A stretch of DNA of 64,000 bases from Anoplopoma fimbria. Its lineage: Eukaryota > Chordata > Actinopteri > Perciformes > Anoplopomatidae. Of the stretch, positions 35,251 to 47,200 are shown piece by piece. Location of the stretch: the NCBI RefSeq assembly GCF_027596085.1, contig NC_072449.1:25984022-26048021 (forward strand), in the 5' to 3' direction. The stretch's first letter is position 1. Every line of letters starts with the position of its first letter. Below the pieces are notes generated by a model. That model was not told the origin of the DNA. It did not search any database and was given only the letters and a program-made list of their open reading frames with translations. Position numbers and translations under genes: made by a program.

Positions 35251-38200
35251 TGTAAAGCACTACTGATGAAGAAAAAACGTATCTTCATCTTCAGTTTGAG
35301 CTACATGTCGAAAAGGATTTCCAAAGTCGGAAATTACTTTTTCTGTTATTTCAATATTTGTTTCCAATAAAGAAAGAACTCCGGAGAATTGTTCGCACTG
35401 TTCCCTAACTATTGCTGAGAATTTTAGTTTCTGACGTTAGGCAGTATTGCGGCTAGCCTCAAAAGCCTCCTGCTCAATATTTGTATCATCAACACTGAAA
35501 TTAACACTACAGTCAGATATGATATGACTCTGTTTGAAGATGTAATCATTGGCCATTCTTACTCAGCCAAGAAAAGCAATTACAGAGCAAACATTACTGA
35601 AAAATGCAGCCATACATCACCACTATCATTACACCATATGCAATGGGAGGCCATCTATTGTGCCAATAGTTGGTTAACAGTTTGTCTTCAGTGATGTGTC
35701 ATATTCGTAACACCTGCACTTGCCTTTTGTAACAGCATGAGTCACGTTTTCTGTCACCATTCAGTGGGTTTGCATAAATGATTCATGTTCTTTGGGAATA
35801 TTCACACATAACGCCTAAATGCAAAATGTTACATTCATGTAGCATTGATTAGTGAACCTGCAAAAAAAGCTCAATAAGTATCTGACATCCGTGAGCAAAA
35901 TGATTAACTGCACTGTGATGACTGTATCCTGACACAGACACAGGTGTTATGGGAGACTTATTCTGCTATTATTGATTTCATTTTGAGCAGTTTTGTCTGA
36001 GCCTGAGACTGCCTTTTAAGCTAAGCTAAGTGTTTTAATTGTATAAAATGATTTAGAGATAAGATGATAAGATTTTGTTGGTAAAATGTCAACCGCATTA
36101 AAATAATGTTCTCCTACAACAGTAGGGAATCATTTGTTGAGGTTTGTCCTGTGCTTGAAAAGGTGATAATGTGATAATTGCACATTGTCTGTTCTCATAT
36201 TATGTAGGTGTTGTCATGACATTTAATGTCTACAGTAACAATCAAAGCACAGGCAGTGATAACAGAATAGCACTGGGGGCTTTTCTTTCTTTTTTGGCAC
36301 ACAATGCTTACCTACCGTTTCATTTTTTTAATTAACATACATGAATCTTAAGCTCATCTTAATTGAATGGCGTTGATTTTAATTAAGGGCTATTTTAAAA
36401 CTGTAATTTGACACGCTATCATTCTGTCTGATAAATGCAGAGGGCAGGGCAAATGAACATACCTTTCATGAAAATGAAGAGATGCATTAATAATGTCTAT
36501 AGTAAAAACGCTAAAAGAACAAACTCATTCAACAGACACCACTGTATTTCTGTGATGCATTTCACTGCAGGTGATGTTTGACATGTAATGAGTCCAAGAA
36601 AAAAGATAAAAAAAACAATAAACATGACTTTGTCCTCCCAGGGTTTTCCCTGATCCCTTTCTCTGATATCCTTTTGCCTCACTTGACACTCCCCCTATCA
36701 TGATTGATAGAAATCACACAGTTATAGCAGACAGAGTACAATTCCACTGCATATTTCTAGAGAAGGTAATAACAGGAAAGGGGGCTTTTGTCACAGATTT
36801 AAATCAAAGTAAGGAGCCATTAGTGTTCTCCAACAAACCTCTGCTCCAGGAGGTGAAGGCAATATCAAAGGTGGACACTTCCTCTTCAAAGAATTGTACA
36901 AAATACATATTACATTACAATTTAATGAACCACATGTCCCTGAAAGTAATCCCACAGTGATACGCATGCTGTGGAGGCTATATTGGATGCACTGTAATGC
37001 ATTGTACTTGCTTGGCCATGGAGGCTTTGGCAGTGTGCAGGCGTGGAACACACTGTGTAATATCATCTCAATGTCATCCCAGAGATTATTACGGAATAGC
37101 TTCTGAGTTACTGATGAAACTGAAAGCATGAACTAATAATAGAATGAACAAATAATGCTTCATCAACTCCGCGGATGGAAATGGATAATCGAGGAGTGTT
37201 GGTTAGGAGGGGGAAAAAAATCTGCCTTCAGATTTTCTTATATTGTTATCAGTTTGTGTAGTTCAATGTATTCGAGGGTTGGAAGTAACAATTTTTTAGG
37301 AAACACACCTTCCCTCGACATTCCTCGTCAACTGCTACTTTCTATAATTACATGTGGTTCTTGCAGAACTTCAAACAACCTCTGGAGTGAACTTGTTACA
37401 TTCAATCAAAGGTGTCTGCATGAGCTTGGAGTATAGCTAGCCATCCAGGGTGTGATTGCAGCCACACCCCCGCTAAAATCATAGGGTCTTGCGGTTGCAT
37501 CAGTGCACAATGATTAGACTGGAGTTAATCCCATGCTTTTTGATTCTGAGGCAGTGGCATCAAAACCTGATGTTTGCATTTATGTTTAAGCAAACTTAAC
37601 GCTCTTTTATTGTTGACTAAATAACAACTTAACTACAAATATCAACCTAACGTCACATTTTCAGAGAGCTAGGACCAAAAAGGATTGTTATCAGTTGAAA
37701 TAGGTATGTTTTTAACAATGTTCTGTTGGGTTTTTCCTTTTACAGGCAGGCTGTCCTCTGCTCAGAGGTGTCCTTGTATTCTGAACAGCAGAGAGACAGT
37801 GGGGGGACGCGTGGTCTGCTGGTCTTCCCATGCCCTGCTGCTTCCTGCTGCAGGCGATGAGAGATGCTTTGGCATGAGGGTGATTAAGTCTGCTTCGCCA
37901 TGGTTACCAACTGTTTGGAAAACAAATCTGTTCAATCCCACAAGACCAACGCTAAGCCACTACCACTCGCTAAGGAAAAAGGTTAGTTTGTGTAGCCATC
38001 AGGAGATTTGCCTGTAGGCAAAAATTGGGCGATTGTGTATTTCAAAAGGTTAGGATGCCCGATGTGAAACACATCTTTTTTATCTATGGCATCAAACAAA
38101 ATGTTATTGCAGTGGAGTTACCTGTTAATATACTCTGAACAAAATCTAATTTGATGTGTTCTTAAAGGCTGTCGAATAGCTGTCGGATATTGCACAGTGA

Positions 38201-38454
38201 GCAAATGCTGGTATACTGGCTTCGACTAACACAACTGGAAGAGCTTGCAGTATTAATTATCCAAAAGAGAAAGTCAACAGGGAAAACAAGGCCCAGAGAA
38301 CTTGAAAAAGCACCCAATCACATGATTAATCACTTGCAGATAAGCATGTATTGCATTGCATTACATTAAATAGGTGTTTTTGTAATTCTGGTGTATTTTA
38401 CCAATAGGCTACAACTAAGTTTGCTAAATACATGGTTAGAAGTTTACAAGGTTA
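35251..38454. other. Gene desert with candidate conserved non-coding DNA
   Basis: No repeat with clear ends and no recognised gene. An AT-rich homeodomain-site-like block lies at 36290-36500, and an exon-like segment with splice-like borders lies at 37746-37981. Both are treated in the findings. Confidence 0.4.
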
Positions 38455-38880
38455 TTTATTGTCATTGTACAAAAGCATTGTGCATTGAAATGCAGTTTGT
38501 AGTCCAAGTTTGCTTCATAAGAAAAAACAGAAATATATTATATGTGTAGGGTTGAGGATTAATTGAGGAGTGTCACAGCATGAATAAAGAAGCTGCTCTG
38601 ATCTCTGGTGGTACGGCAGCTTATACTACTGTATCTTTACCCAGTTGGCAGCAGGGTGAACAGGCTGTGGGTCAGTATTTTATTTTAATATCCTTTGAGC
38701 TTCTCGCAGGCACCTCTTGTCACTAATGTCACTGATGGTCAGTAGATGGGTACCATTGATGTTCTGGGCGGTTTTAATCTTCCTCTGTAGAGCCCTCCTG
38801 TCCTGGGTCGTGCACGTCCCATAACAGCTTGTGATATATCCAGTCAGGATGCTTTCAATTGCTCCTCTGTAAAATCTAAA
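38455..38880 (-). mobile_element. L2-like LINE, dead 3' end
   Basis: The reverse strand of 38680-38874 reads FYRGAIESILTGYITSCYGT followed by CTTQDRRALQR, then ISDKRCLREAQRILK and a stop. This is the C-terminal end of a reverse transcriptase of the L2/CR1-type LINEs common in fish. Past a frame break, HSLFTLLPTG and later SSFFIHAVTLLN continue the same family in a second frame with an internal stop. The element ends in a short repetitive tail with ACAATGACAATAAATAA. It is 5'-truncated and cannot be active. Confidence 0.8.
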
Positions 38881-41800
38881 AGAAACTTGAATGGTAATTC
38901 TGTCTTTTTAAGTTCCTTAAGAAATACAGCCTTTGTGCATATCAGCACCATTTTTTTTATTTTGTAAGATGCATTATTTTTGCAATGATCAAAAGCAAAG
39001 GATTGAATGACAGGTAAAATATCAGCACAGATATCCTGCTGCAAACTGAACTGTAGTGTATTAAGATCTATCATGTGCATTTGTGCTGGCCGTGAATAGA
39101 TTGCAAATATAGCGTGCACAGATCCTGTTCATGCTGTGTGTCCCAACTAGCAAGCTTTATATCCTAATGATTTTGAAAGAATCAATTTCTCCTTCCATAA
39201 CATTGTAAAACCAAATCCAACATATTGCACTCATATGGTTATGATTTCCAAAAGGATAACAGCACACAAAACTTGGCTCAACAACACAACAGCGAGAACG
39301 ATGTTTGCACAGTCTGGGTGAGAGAGTGTGTCCATCTGTCATAAGTTGTTCATAGCAGTTCTTTTGCTTATTGATTTTCTCAATATATCTCTTCAGTTTC
39401 ATGTTCCGTCTCTTTTCTGCTCCCTGGCCACTGATCGAACTGATGTCCCTCCTGACTTCTCCTCGGCTGCTCTTTTTAGACCCTCCCAGGCAGCCAGGCC
39501 TCTGTTTGTTCTTTGTGTTTGTAGTGGCATAATAATTTGTAACATTGAAAAATGCAACTTGCCAGTACTTACTGTAAATCTGCAGCATTTTACATCGAAG
39601 CCCTTTCAACACCACAATTTGTAATTGAAAAAAGAGTCTACGATCACACAGTTAAGTTTGAGTTTGTTCATCAATACAGTGGGTTGCTCATGTTATGCAA
39701 ACAATAATTTTATCAACAATTACTCATCTGGCTGTCAACCTATCTGGAGCTAGACACACACGTTACTTATAGTCTTCTTCTTGTAGATGTCCCGCCCTTT
39801 GTAAATGATTCTCTGGCATTCTGTGTTGCTGCTCCCTAAAGAATGCGATGTGTCTAATTACAACTCAATTATCTGAATTATCAATGTAGAAAATGTGACA
39901 ATCTTATGTGAGTTTTAAACACCCCTTTTGGAGCTTGGCATTTCTGTCACGATCACAGGTTTTGTAATTAAATGCGTTTTGTCTGCACATGGATCATTGC
40001 TTTCAGCTGATTAAGGAATGATAGGAAAGACTATATAAATCACAGACAACCAACCCAACTAATTAGCTATCCTAACCATTACATCCACTAACAAGCGCTG
40101 GAGGTGGTTTCTCTTACATAATCAACTTCATTATTAGAATGTGTCACTGCAGCTTGTAATGGATCATATCTGATAGTAAACCAGCAAAGTGGAAGAAAAA
40201 GCATATTGTATGTCATATTTGAATAGGATACAGGATTCAGGAAGATTATCAGCGCTGCTATAGGGGAAAACCAACTTGCAGCTATTTCTTTTCGGCTCTT
40301 GTTCCCAAGGGCAAACATGGGGCTCGGTCATTTCAATTACTGAGTCTGGTGAAACACTTTGGCTCAATTCTAATTTGTCTTTATATCAATTAATAAACCT
40401 TGACAGCAACATTACATCAAGGTACGCACCATAAGTATGAAGGACATGCTGTTACTGAATGGTTTAATTAACTAATTCTAAGTTGACATTATATGAATAC
40501 AAAATAACACCACCCCCCTGTGTGTGAGCAACACTCAGGACACAAAACCGGAGAGATAATCCTCTAACTGCAAAAAATCGGTGGCAATTGTCTGCACTGA
40601 CTAAGATTGTGCCCTCAAAAGGTTCACCTTCAGAGTGGGGCTATTATGTTTCTCCTGATATGGGGCTGATGCTAATCAGTGTGGATTGTATTTTATGCCT
40701 TAAGGCAGGAAAATGTGCTGATGAGAGGTCCACGATAAATGAACCTTATCACCTAATGGCATCTCAGCCCACCCTGTGACTTACTGAAAAAGCCCTTGCT
40801 AAATGTCACGGGCAGAATGCACATGTGAGATAATTAGATAGAAATGAATGATCAACAGATGGTTTGGTCAGTCTTCATTATTGCTGATAGCAAAAACAGC
40901 AGACTTTCTTGGAAACACTATCACCGATTAAAAATAGCATCCTAATAATATTTTGGTCAATGCTCAAATGTAATGATTAGAAAAATATAACTCATGGCTC
41001 TGACCTCAACAGAGGGGAAACTTGTAAAAGTCAAACTGTGTTCAAATGAATTTATCCTGCATATGATTTGTACTTGTGACTCTAGAACCACGTCACATAA
41101 CAGAGCTCTAAAAACATCTTAACACATGACAACAGTCTGCAAACTTTACACCGCAGCGCTGGTTCCCTGCTGCGTGGTAATCACAGTTAAAAAAACTGAA
41201 AATTAAAAAACAAACAGTAGTTGCTGTACAGAACAAAGCACTGAACTGGCAAAGCACTCACTAATTGTACACACTTAAGAGATGCCAGGAACACACAATT
41301 ACTGTAAGTGTTTAATCTCGCATTATTCATGCATTTATCCTTGTCATGAGGCACGGAGAGTAGAACTTATTGAGTTGAAATGTTAGAGAGGAAAAGCTTC
41401 AACAGTTGGAGTTGGAGTTGAAAAAATAATAAGTTGGTAATAAAAAAATAAAAAATAAAAAAAGATCATAAAAAAATTATAATAAAATAGTAACAATACT
41501 AATAATAGTTACTATAATAATAAAAACAATACATTTTGTTTTTTTGTTTATTTCATACAAAATCTGCTCATTAAACATAGACTCTGAACGTTTAACGTCT
41601 TGTACACAATTGATATTATGACACATTTGAGGCAAAACGCAAATGCAGACTCTTCTATTTAGACACAAATTCAAGTCTTAATAACACCAAAATGTAAATT
41701 CCTTTGATAAGACAACAAAGCACAGTAACCTTGCCCTGCTGTGCTACACAATAGTCTGCAATAGTGTTACTTTGCCAAAGCTAAGTCAAATCAGCCGCTC

Positions 41801-44169
41801 AAGCTGCAATATTTTTCATGATTCGTCATAACTTTCAGTTCAGAATCATAGATTATGAAGTTTAGAAGTGGGTAATTATCAGTACGCTGCAAAAAGGTTT
41901 GAACAGTTATTGCCCACTAATGAACCCTCCAGGGTGAACACAAATCTTCACATGAAAATTAAGCATTTTGGACCTCTATACAGGTTGTAATAGACTTCAT
42001 CACCACCTTGTGAGATTGAGATCATCACTTCAACCAAATACTTTTTGTGTGTGTGTTTAAAATGGAAACGCCCCGTAGAGCAGGGCTAAGTAGGCAATCA
42101 CTCATTCTGAGTAACGGCGGAGGTGAAATGTAAGTAAACTCGGCGAATGTGCACGGCCACCCGAGTGCCAGATGCTGCGAGCTGGTGCCAACATGGCATG
42201 TGAGTGACTCATTAAATCAGAAGAGTGAAATCCATTGGCCTTTCTCTGATGGCTCTCTGTCGTTCATTCAAACCAGCAGCAATTCTGCCGGAGACTTTCT
42301 TCGACCAGGGAAAGCAGCCAGCTGGGACAGTTCCCGATTCATTATTAGCAGGGGTAAAAAAAAAAAAACATGGATAAAGAATTTGAAAAAAACAGCACTG
42401 AGAATAGGACCATGGGGAGGCAGCTATGGTATTAGAGAAAGGAAAACAGTTTCCTGTAAGCAGCAGATTATGAAAACATTAAGCAACAATTACCGTAATG
42501 AGAGTTATTGAAGCGGCAAGGTAGCAGACAAGCTGTGTGCATCTGGTTGCTGCATCTGGCTGCAGTGGCAGATCATCCAAAGGGGCAGGCGGAAAGTCAT
42601 TCATTTGTTATAGACGTTCCTTCCCTGTGGATGGAGAAATGGCTTGTCAGTATTTGTCATGTACTGAGAATGATCTCACATGCCGCATATTGACGCCTGT
42701 ACTGCGATGGATACTAAGTGCACTGTCAGAAATTTCGACGATGTCATTCCAGGTAAATTGAGGGAATGACATTCAGTGGGCAATTGGTGTCCCTCCCTCT
42801 GCCTTAACAGATGAGCATAAGATAGACATTATGAGCTGCTGATAGTACTGCATCATGCTTGCACCATGTATCACGGCCCACAATAGCCCTTGTATTGCAT
42901 TTTACAAAGGCCCTGATGAGTCCTAAACTAAAATTAAGACCAAAGTCAGACCGGTAGACACCAGCACACGTTTAATTCCTGCTGGAAGACACTGACTATC
43001 AGTATAAAAACAGCATTAAATGAGAACTGATAATGTTTCACGCTTATTTACTTTCACGACGAGGATCTTTTATTTTGGCAAGAACAACCACATAAGCATC
43101 AAAACCTTGCTGTCCATTAAAACCAGTGTAGAAATGTTATTAATTAAACTAATGCAGTAACCTACCTGTATCTGTCGCATAATGTCTGCTGCTTTAAAAC
43201 CTAGATAAAATACTGTGGGTTTTTTTGTTTATAGGACCTTATTTGAAAAGAATCCTGGTTTCCCTTAACAACAAAAATTCACAATTAAATAAAAAATTAC
43301 CTTTTAACTAATTAGTGACAAAAAAGTTTTTGTTGTTTACAGCAGTTACATTTAAAAAAAAAAATTGAGACTGCATTTCTTCACGACAAACACATTGCAT
43401 TCCAATTTGTTGACATTACCAGGCTCTTTTGAATGGCCCTTATCCACACTATTCCCCTATCATGATAATTTGAATTATTTGGGAGTATTGTGGATCACTG
43501 CGATCCTCAATACACATACAGACACCATCATGAATTGCATGGTGCATGTGATGATCACAATAAACTGACATTTTGTGTTTTGTTCATTTTGTGTTGCATT
43601 CATTCCCACTTCCTGGTTTGTCACTGGCAATTTAGCATACAATATTGAATCGTGCCCTCACTGCACCCAGCGGCCCATTTAATCAGGGAGTGGGATTAAG
43701 CCTGAGCAGCACAGTGCCAGAGGAGACGTGGGCTACAGTAACACGACTCTCTATACTAGGGACTCAAGATGGATGGGCTGGGTTACAGTCTGGATGGAAC
43801 GCCTCCATTGGGCCGTTTGGCCTGGTGGAGCCCATCAATCAGGGCGGCACCAGAGGTCTGGGCTGAGGCTGTGTAATGATGCGAACAGCATGTGGCCGAG
43901 CCATCCCTGGCTGCTCAGGTGTAAGGGTCTGCCCTGTCCACCGGTCCTCTCAGCTCCTTCACCGCCATCATCCATCATATGCCGGCCGAATTCACAGCAC
44001 GCAACAGCTTTCATAGGTTAGATTTGATAAGATCACATCAGATCCAACTCAAGACAAATTTTAAACAAACTTCAGATTTAATCATGTTGGGGTCTAATCT
44101 TTTAATGCAAGTTCTTCATCTTAAAATTATTAGGTAGCTTATAGCATTAACTAAACCCCAATATAAACC

Positions 44170-44200
44170 CCTGATACCCTTTACAGTGAAGGGTATCAGG
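44170..44200. repeat. Perfect 12-bp inverted repeat (hairpin)
   Basis: CCTGATACCCTT at 44170-44181 pairs without mismatch with AAGGGTATCAGG at 44189-44200, leaving a 7-base loop TACAGTG. It is a stable stem in an otherwise AT-rich desert. Function unknown; it is too short for a typical microRNA precursor. Confidence 0.9.
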
Positions 44201-47200
44201 ATCCATGATATGCATCTTATTTGGATTTCTAATCTTTCAAATGGACAGCACTGCAGAGGTGAAGACCAGGCGGATCACTTTCCCTAATAGCAGCTGTACA
44301 GGAAGTTGCCATTAGACATTTTTAATGTGCCCCATACTTATGGCAGTGTGGGCGCTTCAATCTTTCTATAAAGTTCATTAAAGGACATATTTTATTGCAC
44401 ATTACGCGCTTTATATCCCTCACACAAACATATTATGCTCCTGGATGAAGGTGGCCTTATGAGTCCCATAAAGCAGGCCTCATGAATATGATTGTAAAAG
44501 CTGATACTCAGTATGGACTTATACAGTGTGAAGGGAAGGTCATTTGGTAGAAAGCATGCACTGCAAAAATGTATGCTTATAAAGACGCCTTTGGTAGGGT
44601 TTCCAAGCTGTTGAAATACATCTGCTGCAGCCTAATGGACTTCTTTCAGCCACTGGAAGCGATTTCTGGGGTTGGATTACAGTGTGTTATGGGACTGAAT
44701 TAACGCAAACCCATTCTTCGGTCAAGGATTTGTTTAATGCTGTTGTGAGGTGGGCAACACTCAGTCCCCAATGGCTCTGAAATTCCATTATAAGCGCAAC
44801 TCTGGAATTATTATTTTTGGCTTCATTGCCATCATAAATTGAGCGTACATGTGACCCCACATGTAAAGGTAAGTGAGCACTGACAAGTGGCACATAAATC
44901 CTGTTCTTGTCTCCTGCACGTTCATTTAACTCTACGCAAGACCTTTTGGTATTTCTATTTCCATGAGTGAGATAATGAACTGATGTTGAATCAGCTAAGC
45001 ATTTTCCATTTTTCTTATGTAATCAATGTCGAATTATTTTTCTTAAAAGGCAGTGTGTATGAATGGCTGATAATTGCTTTTTGTTCTCCACTGATGATGA
45101 CTAGGTTATGGAGGCATAGCAATCTCTGATTAAACCTCAAATTGGATCTGAAAACAGGGATTTGAGGTGCGAAGAGGGGCTTAATACAATGCATTTTATA
45201 TGGATTTAAAAAAAATGTTTTAAAAAGGTTTATTAATTTCCACATTAATTGTTTAATTTACCTGACAAGGGATTTCACACTGAATGAATAATATCCCCTC
45301 CAATTCTTGTTAGCCTGTAAATTCCAGAGAAAGAGTTGCAGCACCAGTTTCTATTTTTTTCATGTCACATCTTGTTAATCTCATCCATATTAGTGCATCT
45401 TATCAGCGAGACCTTACTGAGTGAACTTCCTAATTGAAGAATGACTTTAATTACATAACTATGTAACTTTGTTTTAATTAAGAATACCCTTCCCCAATGG
45501 GAGCACAGTTTGACTGGCTTTTGTGTGCAAGGGCGTAAAAGCAATTTGGTACCCTGCACATGCACTATTATTGTACCCAGATTTCAGGAAGTACTCCATG
45601 ACCTTGAAAATAAGTGAATGACAATGATAGTCTTGTCTCCTTACCTATCACAGCATGCAAATTGCAAAAGTGTATGCTCCATTACTACTTGTAGTGGCCT
45701 CCAACCTCATCACAGCATTTCACATTTCCGATACCATGCCCAGGCATAAAAAGAGCTCATGGTCACTGTAATCTGGGGGTTAATAGCAGCCTTTTATAAA
45801 GGGTGGTGAGGGTGAACGTCCTTTTGCAAAGAGAGGGGCAATGTCCAAAGATTATTAAGATGTGTTGCCAAGACATAATGGGGTTCCAGCACATTACATA
45901 CACCTCTCTATGTCATTAGGTTTTGTCAGGCATAAAAACACTCATTTTACTAATATGGACAAACCATTCCTCATTGGCATGGTAATGACTTGAGAACTGA
46001 GTGCAGTCCAATCAAGTCATCACTATGTCATGGATGACCAGCCTCGTTTGCCAAACCACCGTAGATGGCACTGTTGCACTGCTGACAGGCTGACTGACAG
46101 CATGCCGATGTGCCAGTCATGGAGCACAGATTGTGGTGTCACTCCAAATCTGTGCATTCGCTGAAGAGATGTGGTGCCAGATTAGCCGTTAAACATTCAA
46201 TATTGAAATGCTATCAAACAAATAAAACTTTCTGCTTGTTTACTGCTTATTCACTTTGTTTGATTTTGTTTTTAGGCACCAAATTTTTCTAAATGTCTTG
46301 CAGAAACCTTGTAGAAAAAGAATATGCAAAGGGATGTTTAATGTGATGTAATTATAAAACACACACTTAGATTTTTAGGACTTTTGTGTTTGGCGTGAAA
46401 CAGTAAACACTGTGAAAAAGAAACACATGTAAATTTCAAATGAGAGGGGCCGAGACGCCCTGTCTTCATTTCCAGTAAAGCTTCAGGTGCTTATTTGCTG
46501 TGAATTATAGAAATATGAGGTGTCATTCACCTTGACAAGCCTATTTTCTGCCCTGTAATTCCATCTGTGCAAGTTAAGCATATGCAAGCCTTTATTATAG
46601 CATGCAGCATGTGTTGACTGCCAATCCCTTTTTCTGAGATTTCGAGTGTTGCATGTACCAATTATTGCGACGTTTTGAAAAAAAATCTGGAATTATAATG
46701 AAAAACATTAGCCTGTTCTCTCATCAGAGCTGATTTTATTTCCAAGATAAAGCAGATCAATAATATGTCTATTGAAATCCACAAATTTCCCATGGTATTT
46801 TATAAAACCTAATAGGATAAAGCGTGTTGTCCTTCACTGTATTAAGACAGTAATTTCCATATTATGAACACCATAAATTGACGATTCGTACAATAACAGA
46901 TTTATCCAAAATGGGCTTTGAGCCATCAAAGGTAAGTACTCAGAGTTCCTCTGTGGGCGTGAGCTGCATTGCTGTGCTTCTGAGATTAAAGTTATAGCTG
47001 AATTTCAAAAAGATATAAGGCACTTCAACAGGCTATTTATTGGGGCGAACAGCCATGGCAGGCCACACAGGCTATGGGCTTGTCTGGTCGCTCTCCAATT
47101 TAACAAAGTGATGTTTTAATGAGCCTGGCTCCAAGGGACAGAAATGCTATTCTCATATGAGTTCCTGATTGAAAAAAACAGAACACCTGCTACTGTATAA

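Noticed and set aside
37685..38017. 110-codon open frame as a protein gene
   Set aside because: No protein similarity recognised. Only the splice-like borders are of interest, and they are reported as a possible non-coding exon.
39157..39615. 152-codon open frame on the - strand
   Set aside because: Irregular composition rich in Cys, Lys and Asn with no domain or family resemblance; no neighbouring exon-like segment in a compatible frame. Likely chance.
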